A DNA stretch of 64,000 bases from Desulfobacteraceae bacterium Eth-SRB2 (GCA_004193595.1 RPGQ01000001.1:1-64000); one strand, 5' to 3'; positions 46,591 to 56,978 are shown, counted from the first letter of the stretch. The notes: a model not told the origin generated them from the sequence alone. Program-made: numbers and translations.

Positions 46591-47059
46591 TGGTGTCAGG
46601 TGTCAGGTGTCAGGAAACATGTTCAGTAGTAATGGGCCAGCCCTGAGGAAACGATTCATTTTTTACACCATACACTGCCGTTTCCTCTTCGCCTCTGGCG
46701 CGATTCACGCCTTCAATTTTGTTACGGATATGCCGATCATCATTTTTCTCGGCGAGTTGGGCAGGAGCGCTGTTTGACGAGCGCCTGGATTGGCTTCCTA
46801 ACTCGTATTTCTCTTCTTGGGGCCACTTGTGCGTCAAGTCACAGGCATCGATGGGTAATCCACACAACTTTTTATAGACCTTAAGATCCTCCACGTCCAT
46901 AAAATTTCTATTGCTCACCTCGTTTCCCCTTTAATCCTTAACCCTGACACCTGACACCTGACACCTGACACCTGACACCTGACACCTAAAAAAAGGTTCG
47001 GAGCCACGCTTTGTCAATAGAAAGGCATCAGCGTTTACCAACGGTCTTGATTTCCACCC
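46591..47059. mobile_element. Heptamer (TGTCAGG) element carrying a four-helix-bundle gene
   Basis: GTGTCAGGTGTCAGGTGTCA at 46593-46612 and the inverted array of at least six CCTGACA units at 46943-46987 bracket a minus-strand gene. Outside the right array lies a 73-bp end (46987-47059, GGTTCGGAGCCACGCTTTGT ... CCACCC) that recurs, inverted, at 8646-8720 beside another heptamer array. That combination of conserved end, tandem arrays and internal gene suggests a repetitive unit rather than chance. Confidence 0.65.
46610..46918 (-). CDS. Four-helix-bundle (S23/avd-like) protein
   Basis: 102 aa from a GTG with AAAGGGG upstream. VEDLKVYKKLCGLPIDACDL, THKWPQEEKYELGSQSRRSS and SAPAQLAEKNDDRHI follow the 'ED--V------L---------P-EE-Y-L-SQ-RR---S---N-AE' pattern of four-helix-bundle proteins, found in 23S rRNA intervening sequences, in DGR accessory Avd proteins and in many dispersed loci. 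The C-terminal third departs from the family, and the stop codon is supplied by the first heptamer of the flanking array, so the gene may be decaying. Confidence 0.65.
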   Translation of the reverse strand: MSNRNFMDVEDLKVYKKLCGLPIDACDLTHKWPQEEKYELGSQSRRSSNSAPAQLAEKNDDRHIRNKIEGVNRARGEEETAVYGVKNESFPQGWPITTEHVS

Positions 47060-47133
47060 GGCAGCGAAGCGACGGCGTGTTTCGCTTGGAAACCGACTGA
47101 CTGTTTGAAGGGCTTTGGCACGCGTTTGCCCTG
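47060..47133. repeat. 5'-truncated short hairpin-element copy
   Basis: GCAGCGAAGCGACGGCGTGT through GACTGACTGTTTGAAGGGCT to CGCGTTTGCCCTG matches the 98-bp form at 10006-10103, lacking its first ~30 bp where it meets the heptamer element. It ends exactly at the 10-bp target duplication of the next full copy. Confidence 0.7.
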
Positions 47134-47143
47134 GCCTCGGTAA

Positions 47144-47419
47144 CAGGATAAACGTATTTGATCTCCCGGCAGCGAGGTGACGGCGTGTTTCTCTTGGAAA
47201 TCGACTGACTGTTTGAAGGGCTTTAGCACGCGTTAGCCCGAGCCGAATGAAATTATGACCTAAAAAATCAACGAGATAATTTAGCGACGAATTGTTCTTA
47301 ATAACTCTGGCACGGCTCGGGCTTACGGGTGCTTAAGCACAAGTTTCAGTCGGTTGGAAAGAGATACACGCCGTCGTGGAGCGTTCTCACTGTATTGGGA
47401 TTCAAATGCGTTTGCCCTG
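47144..47419. mobile_element. Long-armed hairpin MITE with 10-bp target duplication, copy 3
   Basis: 276 bp, opposite orientation to copies 1 and 2. Begins CAGGATAAACGTATTTGAT and ends CAAATGCGTTTGCCCTG. Flanks GCCTCGGTAA (47134-47143) and GCCTCGGCAA (47420-47429) match at 9 of 10 positions. The element has landed immediately beside a short copy of its own family. Confidence 0.85.
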
Positions 47420-47554
47420 GCCTCGGCAAGGCCGGGTCTGGACTTTGCACGATATTTGTGTCATAAACATCGGACAGCAAGAAACGCTCCCTTATGGGAT
47501 AATTATCAACATTTTTAAAAAAGTTTCTCCAAAAATAAAATTGCTGACGGTCAA

Positions 47555-48172
47555 ATGCATATGATTCGTGTCGGAAAGCAGGTATTATGCCTAATTCTTT
47601 TTTTGAATGTCTTGTTCATGGGTTCCCATGTCATTGCCCATCCGCATGTATTTATTGTCCAGCGATTGAAAATCGTGTTTGACAATAAAGGTCTGGCAGG
47701 GTTTGAGATGGAGTGGCATTTCGATGAGATGTTCAGCAGCATGATCGCTATGGATTACGATCAAAACCAAAACAGCACACTGGAACCGGCCGAAGTTGCG
47801 GTAGTGAAAGAAAAAGCATTCTCATATATCGCTGAATACGATTATTTTATTTTCGTGAAAATCGATGGTCAGTCCTTCAAAGTCAAGTGGTTCAAAAATT
47901 TTAACGCGGTTTTAAAAAACGGTAAGCTTTCCTATCACTTTTTTGTGCCGTGCCATGTGAAAGCCAACCCATTGTTTAAACAGGTCGTCATCGCCACATA
48001 TGATCCTACATATTATACCGCCATCTTTTTTGCCCGAAAACAGCCCGCACGGGTTGAGAATGGAGATGGGTTTGTGATTGAAAGCGCCATTAAAGAAGAC
48101 AAAAACACCTCAATTTATTTTGGTATGGTCAATCCCTGGGCACTATTTCTGAAATTCAGGCTGAAGTCATGA
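47555..48172 (+). CDS. DUF1007 family periplasmic protein
   Basis: 205 aa. Signal peptide (VLCLILFLNVLFMGSHVIA) followed by HPHVFI, the conserved His-Pro-His mature N-terminus of DUF1007, which can bind metal. GFEMEWHFDEMFSSMIAMDY and VIATYDPTYYTAIFF are further family motifs. DUF1007 genes usually accompany NicO/RcnA transporters, as here (4-nt overlap). Likely a periplasmic accessory in nickel/cobalt transport. Shine-Dalgarno weak. Confidence 0.88.
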   Translation: MHMIRVGKQVLCLILFLNVLFMGSHVIAHPHVFIVQRLKIVFDNKGLAGFEMEWHFDEMFSSMIAMDYDQNQNSTLEPAEVAVVKEKAFSYIAEYDYFIFVKIDGQSFKVKWFKNFNAVLKNGKLSYHFFVPCHVKANPLFKQVVIATYDPTYYTAIFFARKQPARVENGDGFVIESAIKEDKNTSIYFGMVNPWALFLKFRLKS

Positions 48173-49080
48173 GAATCGCATTTTTGTTATTTTCCCTTTT
48201 GGTTTTTTGTATTGTAATCATGCTGCAGCCGGTCTTAGCGCAAAATCCGTTTACCGCCAAACCCAAATCAAAAGCCCATCATATGACCACGCATCCTGCT
48301 GCCAAGAATTCGTTTCTGTCCATGATCATCCGGTGGCAGCACCGACTCAACCGGAAAATGGCGGATCTGGTGCGCGAAGCTAAGGAAACCCATAGCGTGA
48401 AACCTTTGGCCTTTCTATTGTTGGTTGCTTTTGCTTATGGGATGCTCCACGCAGCCGGCCCTGGGCATGGCAAAGCCCTGGCCGTATCGTATATTTTATC
48501 TCGGCGTCCGAAATTATTTCGGGGCATGTTTTTCGGCAGCTTTATTGCACTGTTTCACGGTTTGTCGGGAATCATGTTTGTGCTGATCATCCACATGATT
48601 TTACAGAAGAGTATTACAGGCACACTGGAAGATGTGATTCGCATCACCCAAATTATTAGCTTCAGTCTGATTGCCTGTCTGGGTTTGGGCATTCTGATCA
48701 AAAGCAGTTACAGATGGATAAAAATTGCAAAAGGCGGTCACCCGGCTTATAATGGGAACCATAAGCGCCATCTCTATGGTCCTTTGTTGTCCGCATTGGT
48801 GGTGGGAATGATCCCATGCTCGGGGGTGGTGATGGTCATGCTGTTTGCCCTATCCATGGAATTGGTGGGATTGGGTATTATGCTGGGGATTACCATTTCT
48901 CTGGGTATGGCCCTGACCATCACATGCGTCGTAGTAATGGTTATATCAGGTAAAGCCGTCTCGCTGCGTATGATTGGAAGGCACACAAACCTGGCGCTTA
49001 CCATGGAGAATTTGATTGAGACAATAGCCGGGCTTATGGTCGCAAGCCTGGGATTGCTGTTTTTAGCCGCTGTCATTTGA
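48169..49080 (+). CDS. NicO/RcnA-type nickel-cobalt transporter
   Basis: 303 aa with about six membrane helices. MLHAAGPGHGKALAVSYIL carries the HAxGPGHGK metal-path motif of the NiCoT-related NicO family, and LVVGMIPCSGVVMVMLFALS the second conserved helix. The start overlaps the DUF1007 stop. Direction of transport (uptake or efflux) cannot be read directly; DUF1007 partnership and nearby nickel enzymes fit uptake. Confidence 0.9.
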   Translation: MRIAFLLFSLLVFCIVIMLQPVLAQNPFTAKPKSKAHHMTTHPAAKNSFLSMIIRWQHRLNRKMADLVREAKETHSVKPLAFLLLVAFAYGMLHAAGPGHGKALAVSYILSRRPKLFRGMFFGSFIALFHGLSGIMFVLIIHMILQKSITGTLEDVIRITQIISFSLIACLGLGILIKSSYRWIKIAKGGHPAYNGNHKRHLYGPLLSALVVGMIPCSGVVMVMLFALSMELVGLGIMLGITISLGMALTITCVVVMVISGKAVSLRMIGRHTNLALTMENLIETIAGLMVASLGLLFLAAVI

Positions 49081-49139
49081 TTTAAGAAAAACACTTCAAC
49101 TGGTGAATTATTTGAATCCAATAGCGAGGTCATGTAAAA

Positions 49140-49658
49140 ATGGAACATTCGGAAGATAAAAAAACAGGGGTTGAAAAAGCCAAAGAAGATCTGTTAAACT
49201 TTGCCATTAACCGTGAGGACGTTAAAACCCTTATGGCACACCTGCCGGAAGCGGCAGATATCAGGCGGGGTAAGGTTGAATACGAACTCCAGATACTGAA
49301 AATTATCAGCATTGGGTGGAGCATATCATATTATCTGGAAAACTGTGCTCAGAAAAATCAGCTTTTAGAGCTGTACTGGAAGGCGGTTCATGAATTTACA
49401 CAGAGCATATCTACAACAACCGGAATGATGATCGGCAATAATATCGATTATTTTCAAATACTAAAAGAACGTCTGGATATGTATTTGGCCGCCATGACCC
49501 AAAAACCTGACGCACCTGAGCCTGCAGTTGTAATAGGACCGGAATTTGCCAGGACCTGCGGAAATATGGATGACGTATTCACGGTTATGACCGGCTCCAG
49601 GATGTTCATCGCAACCATCGATAGTGTTAAGGAATATCTTGAGACCATCAAACTGTGA
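49140..49658 (+). CDS. Hypothetical helical protein
   Basis: 172 aa, soluble and mostly helical (EKAKEDLLNFAINREDVKTL; VEYELQILKIISIGWSISYY; YFQILKERLDMYLAAMTQK). No known motif. The gene starts 59 nt after nicO and its stop lies 4 bp before the 165-bp inverted-repeat element. Possibly co-transcribed with the DUF1007/NicO pair, but without functional evidence. Confidence 0.55.
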   Translation: MEHSEDKKTGVEKAKEDLLNFAINREDVKTLMAHLPEAADIRRGKVEYELQILKIISIGWSISYYLENCAQKNQLLELYWKAVHEFTQSISTTTGMMIGNNIDYFQILKERLDMYLAAMTQKPDAPEPAVVIGPEFARTCGNMDDVFTVMTGSRMFIATIDSVKEYLETIKL

Positions 49659-49662
49659 CGGT

Positions 49663-49828
49663 CTCGTAAAAAGTCCAACTTCTGCGTTGTGCTGCATTTC
49701 GCAATCATTCAACGTACAATCACAGTACGCCTCATGATTACAAAATTTGCACGCCTTTTTATCCCGCCTATGTTTGGCGGGGGAGTTTGAACTTTTTACG
49801 AAACCGTCTAAATCGGACTTTTTACGAG
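49663..49828. mobile_element. 165-bp element with 14-bp perfect terminal inverted repeats, copy 2
   Basis: CTCGTAAAAAGTCC (49663-49676) and GGACTTTTTACGAG (49815-49828) bound an interior almost identical to the element at 38301-38464 in reverse complement. High identity suggests recent spread. Confidence 0.85.
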
Positions 49829-49969
49829 TTTATCAAATTGTAACTCCTCAATAAATTCTGGTGTATTAAAAGTGATATTGAGTTGGCTCCATAATTTATT
49901 GAGATGTTACATAAAACTCAGGCAACCCGTTTATTTCATACCATATTCGAACAAACAAGGAAAGAACTC

Positions 49970-50440
49970 ATGATGATTATTGACATCCCAGGATATATAC
50001 GGTTAGAGATCAAACATGTTGTATGTGACTACAATGGGACTATTGCTGTTGATGGAAAGCTGATTGATGGGGTTGGCGAAATTATGAACGAGCTTTCCAA
50101 AGATATAAAGTTTCACGTAATTACAGCGGACACTTATGGATTTGTTGAACGTGAATTAGAAAATGTTAATTGCAAGCTGGTAAAGATAGCTAAACAAGAT
50201 CAAGCATATAGCAAACTCGAATATGTTTCGGGTATCGGAAAAGAGTATACGGTTTGTATTGGTAATGGAAATAATGACAGATTAATGCTAAAAGAAGCGC
50301 GCTTGGGGATTGCTTTGGTTCAGGAAGAGGGCGCTTGTTTTGAGACCTTGCTATCTTCAAATGTTGTGTGCAAAAGCATTATTGATGCATTTGGCTATTT
50401 TAAGGAACCCAAACGGCTGATTGCAACCCTAAGAAGATAA
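49970..50440 (+). CDS. HAD-superfamily soluble P-type ATPase-like phosphatase
   Basis: 156 aa. VVCDYNGTIAVDG (HAD motif I; the nucleophile Asp and the acid position occupied by N-G-T), FHVITADTYGF (motif II) and VCIGNGNNDRLMLKEARLGI (motifs III/IV) match the COG4087 'soluble P-type ATPase' group. Those proteins have the P-domain fold without a membrane part. AAGGAAAG lies before the ATG at 49970. Substrate unknown. Confidence 0.82.
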   Translation: MMIIDIPGYIRLEIKHVVCDYNGTIAVDGKLIDGVGEIMNELSKDIKFHVITADTYGFVERELENVNCKLVKIAKQDQAYSKLEYVSGIGKEYTVCIGNGNNDRLMLKEARLGIALVQEEGACFETLLSSNVVCKSIIDAFGYFKEPKRLIATLRR

Positions 50441-50545
50441 GAAATTTCATAGGAATAATACATTTCAAGTTTTGCACCGGCATTGCCCTTTTAATAATTT
50501 TATCTTTTTTTAAATACTATCTCAAAGGGTGGTGCAATGTTTGGG

Positions 50546-50830
50546 TTAAGTTGAATCTCCTGTATTATCGGGATCTATTTCTTTAGCCTTTTTAAATTTC
50601 TCGGATGCTTCTTCCTTTCGGCCAAGGGCCATCAATGCAAAGCCGCAACCGTACAACGCAGGTACAAAGTCAGGCTTGAATTCTAAAGCCTTCTGAAACT
50701 TCCCGATAGCTTCCTGGTATTGCTGCAACTCTACAAGAGCCACTCCCCAACTGCACCACATCTCAACATTTTCGGGTTGTTGTTTTATCGCCTCTTTTAA
50801 TTTTTCAATTGCCTCCTGGTACTGTTTCAT
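50546..50830 (-). CDS. TPR repeat protein, small
   Basis: 94 aa with two to three tetratricopeptide repeats (YQEAIEKLKEAIKQQPENVE, MWCSWGVALVELQQYQEAIG, ALYGCGFALMALGRKEEASE). The family is protein-protein interaction; partner unknown. Octamer element D begins 7 bp upstream, and the GAGG ribosome binding site lies within the element end. The original 5' region may have been replaced by the element. Confidence 0.7.
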   Translation of the reverse strand: MKQYQEAIEKLKEAIKQQPENVEMWCSWGVALVELQQYQEAIGKFQKALEFKPDFVPALYGCGFALMALGRKEEASEKFKKAKEIDPDNTGDST

Positions 50831-50836
50831 AATCAT

Positions 50837-51042
50837 ACACCTCAGAAATTCCACAACCTCTTGAAAATACAGGTTTATTAATGACAACCTGTTTATGACA
50901 TCATAATGGAATAATGGAATGCTGGAATGCTGGAATATTGGGGATAAAGTCGGGAATAAACCATTTTAATTGTAAAAAACTTCTTCAAACCCATCATTCC
51001 ATTACTCCATCATTCCATTATTCCAATTGGGGCAAAGCCCCT
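50837..51042. repeat. TGGAATnn octamer element, copy D
   Basis: Left arm TGGAATAATGGAATGCTGGA and further units; right arm ATTCCATTACTCCATCATTC; right end GGGGCAAAGCCCC hairpin. The left end (ACACCTCAGAAATTCCACAA) abuts the TPR gene start. It is closest to copy C. Confidence 0.85.
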
Positions 51043-51052
51043 ATGTTCCTCT

Positions 51053-51457
51053 CTATTTGTTTGAACCTTTTTTCAGCTGTTTTTCCAGTTCAGCAAAAAG
51101 ATCCTTTTGTTTTTTTGCCTGCTGGGCCTGAAAAGATTCTATTTTCCGGGTAAAATCTTTTCTGGAATTTTGAAATACCTTAAGCGATTCTTCAAATTTA
51201 TCCTCTTTTTTGCCTTTGGGAATTTCTTCTATTTTTAAGTGGTTTTTGATAAAAAGGCGATTCTCAAAGCCACCTTCAACCACATCAACAATCCCGATTT
51301 TTTTAAGCTTTTTACAGATGAAATTACCTTGTTCCAAAGAAAAAGATATGATCCGGCAAACCTGATCTATAGAAGGAGGCGCAGAATTCTGGTGTGTAAA
51401 AACCCTTATCGCAGCAACAAAAAGATGAGCATTGGAATAAAAATCTGAATTTTGCAT
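51053..51457 (-). CDS. Conserved-looking winged-helix plus coiled-coil protein
   Basis: 134 aa. The N-terminal 75 residues (SAPPSIDQVCRIISFSLEQG, ICKKLKKIGIVDVVEGGFEN) look like a winged-helix domain. The rest is a basic coiled coil (RKIESFQAQQAKKQKDLFAE). Not a family I can name. It sits between the enolase gene (divergent) and the octamer element. Confidence 0.6.
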   Translation of the reverse strand: MQNSDFYSNAHLFVAAIRVFTHQNSAPPSIDQVCRIISFSLEQGNFICKKLKKIGIVDVVEGGFENRLFIKNHLKIEEIPKGKKEDKFEESLKVFQNSRKDFTRKIESFQAQQAKKQKDLFAELEKQLKKGSNK

Positions 51458-51532
51458 GATAATCGAAAAAAAAGCGGTCCATAAATTGTATTGAACGTCA
51501 AAAAATAAAAAAGCTTATCGTATTTGCGCTCC

Positions 51533-51561
51533 TTGACAACATAATCATAGAAGAGTAACAT
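51533..51561 (+). promoter_or_regulatory. Candidate sigma-70 promoter for eno
   Basis: TTGACA at 51533-51538, 17-nt spacer, TAACAT at 51556-51561, about 130 nt upstream of eno. The -35 is perfect, the -10 is 4/6. Confidence 0.4.
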
Positions 51562-51690
51562 TTATTTTTATCTTGTCAAGCGGCAAAAGCAAGAATCTCG
51601 TCGGGCATTTAAAAGAAGGGCAAGATAAATTTTACATGGGGAATTCGTACTCGTCGCAACGATAATCAATAACAATTAAAGGAGGGAAAT

Positions 51691-52959
51691 ATGACCGAAA
51701 TAATTGATGTAAAAGCCAGGGAAATACTCGATTCAAGGGGTAATCCTACAGTTGAAGCAGACGTCTTTCTTTCCTGTGGGGCTGTAGGACGTGCGGCAAT
51801 TCCTTCCGGTGCTTCCACAGGAAAGCGTGAAGCTTTGGAGCTCCGTGATAAGCGATCAAAGCGGTTTGGCGGCAAGGGTGTCGTCACTGCCGTTAAAAAC
51901 ATAACGGATAAAATCGGGCCTGCCGTCCGGGGTATGGATGCAGCAGATCAAGTTTCATTGGATAGAAGCATGATTGAACTGGACGGTACGCCCAACAAAT
52001 CCAAGCTGGGAGCCAATGCAATTCTCGGCGTATCAATGGCTGCTGCACGAGCTGCTGCTCTGGCCTATGGGTTGCCTCTCTATAGATACATTGGAGGGAT
52101 TAATGCCAGATGTCTTCCACTTCCCATGATGAACGTAATAAACGGGGGAGCGCATGCCGCCAACAATCTTGACATACAGGAGTTCATGATTGTCCCTGTA
52201 GGCGCAAAGTCCATTACTCAAGCCGTACAAATGGGAGCAGAAACGTTTCATAGCCTGAAAAAAATACTTAAAAACAAAGGGCTGAGTACTGCCGTAGGAG
52301 ATGAAGGCGGCTTTGCTCCGGATTTTGAATCTCATGAAGAAGCCATAAAATTCATTATTGAAGCAATTGAGTCCGCCGGATACAAACCCGGAAGCGATAT
52401 CGGAATTGCCCTGGATGCTGCTGCAAGCGAGTTTTATAAAAAAGGAAAATATTTCCTGCAATCAGAAGACAAAAAGCTCAATGCCGAAAAGCTAATCGAT
52501 TATTATGAAAGTTTGGTTGAAAGCTATCCTATCCTTAGTATAGAAGATGGTCTTGCCGAGCAGGATTGGAAGGGCTGGAAATTGATGACCGAGCGGATGG
52601 AAGGATCAATCCAGATCGTTGGCGATGATGTTTTTGTAACCAATCCTACAATATTCAGGAAGGGAATTGAAAAAGGCATTGCAAACTCAATCCTGATCAA
52701 ACTGAATCAGATCGGGACGGTTACCGAAACCCTCGATACCATTGACCTGGCCGAACAGGTCGGCTACACCACGGTTATATCTCACAGATCGGGTGAAACA
52801 GAAGACTCTTTTATAGCAGATTTTGTGGTTGGGGTAAACGGCGGCCAGATAAAAACCGGTTCCATGTCCCGCAGTGACCGGATCTCCAAGTATAACCAGC
52901 TCATGAGGATTGAAGAGGAACTTGGAGACGGAGCCACGTTTGCAGATGAAATACTATAG
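51691..52959 (+). CDS. eno: Enolase (phosphopyruvate hydratase)
   Basis: 422 aa. [77 protein letters not shown] and [20 protein letters not shown] contain the Mg ligands, catalytic Lys and phosphate loop. Converts 2-phosphoglycerate to PEP in glycolysis/gluconeogenesis. AAAGGAGG precedes the ATG. The downstream gene overlaps its 3' end by 14 nt. Confidence 0.97.
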   Translation: MTEIIDVKAREILDSRGNPTVEADVFLSCGAVGRAAIPSGASTGKREALELRDKRSKRFGGKGVVTAVKNITDKIGPAVRGMDAADQVSLDRSMIELDGTPNKSKLGANAILGVSMAAARAAALAYGLPLYRYIGGINARCLPLPMMNVINGGAHAANNLDIQEFMIVPVGAKSITQAVQMGAETFHSLKKILKNKGLSTAVGDEGGFAPDFESHEEAIKFIIEAIESAGYKPGSDIGIALDAAASEFYKKGKYFLQSEDKKLNAEKLIDYYESLVESYPILSIEDGLAEQDWKGWKLMTERMEGSIQIVGDDVFVTNPTIFRKGIEKGIANSILIKLNQIGTVTETLDTIDLAEQVGYTTVISHRSGETEDSFIADFVVGVNGGQIKTGSMSRSDRISKYNQLMRIEEELGDGATFADEIL

Positions 52960-53821
52960 GTTTTTTTTGCATCAATACCTGAACAAATCTTTGGTCATTT
53001 TTCTCGGCTTTGCACTAGTGACATGTTTGTATGCACCTACAAATGCCTACGTTTTGCCGGGACCCTATATCCTGAAACTAATGACCCAAAATCTTGGGAA
53101 AGCCAAAAGCCTTCTTGTTTCTCAGACATTGGCAATTCATGATGAAAGTCCGCAAAAAATCGGAGTTGAACTCAGTGAGACCTTGAGGTACGTTTTTCCG
53201 GAAACGTTCCGTTCGGACACGTTGTCTGAAAATGGCAACAGGATTCATGTGTTATCAAAAGGCAAGGCCGTGACAGTTATTGACGGAAAAATTGCCGATG
53301 AATCAGATAACCGTTATGATCGTTATAAAGACATACTTCTTTTCAAACCCAGGGAGATGCTTAAAGACAAACTTTCCCTTCTGGGTGTGGATGTAACGGT
53401 TTCAAGTCTGGGACGCTTTCAGGGCAAACCGGCATATGTCTTGGGCGCCCAATATCCGGACGAAACCACTCCTCAGATATGGCTGGATAAGGACACATTC
53501 AGGCCTTTTCGATGGATAATGACGAGCAAGCCCGAACAAAGCCGGGAAAACCGTTTAGAAGTTCGGTATTTGGAATGGCAAAAGTTTCAGAAGACCTGGT
53601 ATCCCATGCGGATTGAGTTTTTTATGGCCGGCGTACGCGTACGAGAAATTCATGTGCAAAATATCAATGTAAATTCTTCTTTTTCAAAAGAGCTTTTTGA
53701 TATAAAGCACCTTAAATCTCTCTATCCTCAGGCTGCTCCCGCTGAACAGGAACAAGGGAAAAAAGATGATCTGAACGAAGTTCAAAAAACTATTGAGGAT
53801 TTTAAGAAACTGTATAAATAA
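52946..53821 (+). CDS. LolA-like outer-membrane lipoprotein-sorting family protein
   Basis: 291 aa. Signal-like N-terminus ([20 protein letters not shown]), then a beta-rich region with [37 protein letters not shown] and [20 protein letters not shown]. This resembles LolA/DUF4292-type sandwiches that bind lipid chains. It ends in an acidic/helical tail. The ATG at 52946 overlaps eno in another frame, and pyrG follows by 33 nt, so it is embedded in an eno-x-pyrG operon. The family call is by fold pattern only. Confidence 0.6.
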   Translation: MKYYRFFLHQYLNKSLVIFLGFALVTCLYAPTNAYVLPGPYILKLMTQNLGKAKSLLVSQTLAIHDESPQKIGVELSETLRYVFPETFRSDTLSENGNRIHVLSKGKAVTVIDGKIADESDNRYDRYKDILLFKPREMLKDKLSLLGVDVTVSSLGRFQGKPAYVLGAQYPDETTPQIWLDKDTFRPFRWIMTSKPEQSRENRLEVRYLEWQKFQKTWYPMRIEFFMAGVRVREIHVQNINVNSSFSKELFDIKHLKSLYPQAAPAEQEQGKKDDLNEVQKTIEDFKKLYK

Positions 53822-55501
<1,680 letters not shown>

Positions 55502-55862
55502 TCTTTCAGATTTAATTTAACAGGGGGTGTGTTTTTCTGATAAGACTTTGTAAATAGCGGAATGAATGATCAGCAACGAAATCGTACACTGTTTGAATGC
55601 ATTAGGGATCGTTGCGAAAAAACAGCGCTCTTATGAATTCGTAATGAAAAGATAAAAAATGTTATCTGCCTGATCTATTTATTTAAATATTGATACACTG
55701 TTTTTTCGTTACGAGCCCTTATGCATGAGTTTGTACGGTGTAGTTGCGGATTATTTATGGAGCGGTTAAATTAAAAAACTCCCCGTTTAATCGTAATTTT
55801 TTGATAGTAATTTGGAATTTTAAAAAATCCGTGAACGCTTGGTTTTTTCAGAAACATCCGAT
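55502..55862. other. Intergenic stretch between convergent pyrG and larE
   Basis: About 360 bp with no recognisable gene, terminator with T-run, or repeat. Confidence 0.35.
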
Positions 55863-56672
55863 CTAAAGATCTCGGTTCATACTCCCCTGCCCATACCCTT
55901 CCAGATCCACCGCCACATGAGTAAACCCGATTCTCCTTAATTCTCGGACAATAGTCGATCTAACCACTTGATCCAGAATTCTTTCGATATCACCGGGGTC
56001 GACCTCTATTCTGGCAACCTTAGCGTGCAATCTTACACGACAAGCCTTAACACCGAGGGCCAATATGACCTGTTCCGCCTTTCCAATCATTTTAAGTTTT
56101 TCAGTTGTTATCCGCTTTCCATAAGGAATTCTGGTGGCAAGGCAGGACATGGGCGGCTTATTCCAGGTTTTTAGTTTCATCTTCTTTGAGAGGATGCGGA
56201 TATCATTCTTGGTCAGCCCTGCATCCACCATGGGGGCCGTGATTTTCATTTCACGGGCGGCATCAAATCCGGGACGAAAATCTTCAAGATCATCAAGGTT
56301 TGCACCATGGGCCACATGCTTTATTCCCAGATCGTAAGCAATCTTTATTAAATCTTCGAAAAGATATTTTTTACACAGGTAACATCTTTCCTTGGTATTG
56401 GCTTTAAAATCGGCATGGCTCATTTCCCTTGATTGTATGAGCATATGCTGAACTCCCAGCTCTTTTGCAAAGGCTTTTGCATCCTGATTTTCCCTTACGG
56501 GATGAAGCGGAGATTTTGCGGTTATTGCAACCAGATTCTTTTTCAATGCTTCATGGGCCGTTGCCAAAAGAAAAGTGCTGTCAACACCCCCTGAATATGC
56601 GATGATCAGAGAACCATATCCTTTTAATATTGAAATCAGATGTTCTCTTTTTGTGGTTAAGCCATTATTCAT
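55863..56672 (-). CDS. larE: ATP-dependent sacrificial sulfur transferase LarE-like
   Basis: 269 aa. PP-loop IAYSGGVDSTFLLATAH (residues 24-40) for adenylation, then the LarE pattern ERCYLCKKYLF (Cys97, Cys100), HVAHGANLDDLEDFRPG and PPMSCLATRIPYG (Cys177). LarE supplies sulfur to the nickel-pincer nucleotide cofactor of LarA-type racemases. Three cysteines, rather than the single sacrificial one, suggest the [4Fe-4S]-dependent catalytic version. No larB, larC or larA is in the window. Confidence 0.88.
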   Translation of the reverse strand: MNNGLTTKREHLISILKGYGSLIIAYSGGVDSTFLLATAHEALKKNLVAITAKSPLHPVRENQDAKAFAKELGVQHMLIQSREMSHADFKANTKERCYLCKKYLFEDLIKIAYDLGIKHVAHGANLDDLEDFRPGFDAAREMKITAPMVDAGLTKNDIRILSKKMKLKTWNKPPMSCLATRIPYGKRITTEKLKMIGKAEQVILALGVKACRVRLHAKVARIEVDPGDIERILDQVVRSTIVRELRRIGFTHVAVDLEGYGQGSMNRDL

Positions 56673-56708
56673 TTTCTTTACAAAAATTGATTTATTGCCA
56701 TTAAATAT

Positions 56709-56956
56709 ACGTCGCGGAATTTCTACAACTTAATGATAATATAAGATATTTTTTGAGGCTTGAACGCTTGCCTCGAATATGGAATAATGGAATAGTGGAA
56801 TGCTGGAAGGTTGGAAGGTTGGTTTTTAAAAGGATATTTGCCATTTTTAATTTTTTCGTTAACAAATATTTTACCAATAAAACAATATTGCATTATCCCA
56901 GAACCCATAATTCCATTATTCCAGTATTCCACCATTCCAACTGGGGCGAAGGCCCT
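56709..56956. repeat. TGGAATnn octamer element, copy E
   Basis: Begins ACGTCGCGGAATTTCTACAA, has TGGAATAATGGAATAGTGGA on the left, CCATTATTCCAGTATTCCAC on the right and ends GGGGCGAAGGCCCT. The ACGTC end lies 37 bp before the larE start codon. Confidence 0.8.
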
Positions 56957-56978
56957 AATTATCATCGATAAAAAAATG

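Noticed and set aside
46943..46987. CRISPR-like appearance of the heptamer array
   Set aside because: The unit is 7 bp in direct tandem without unique spacers, and no cas gene is present.
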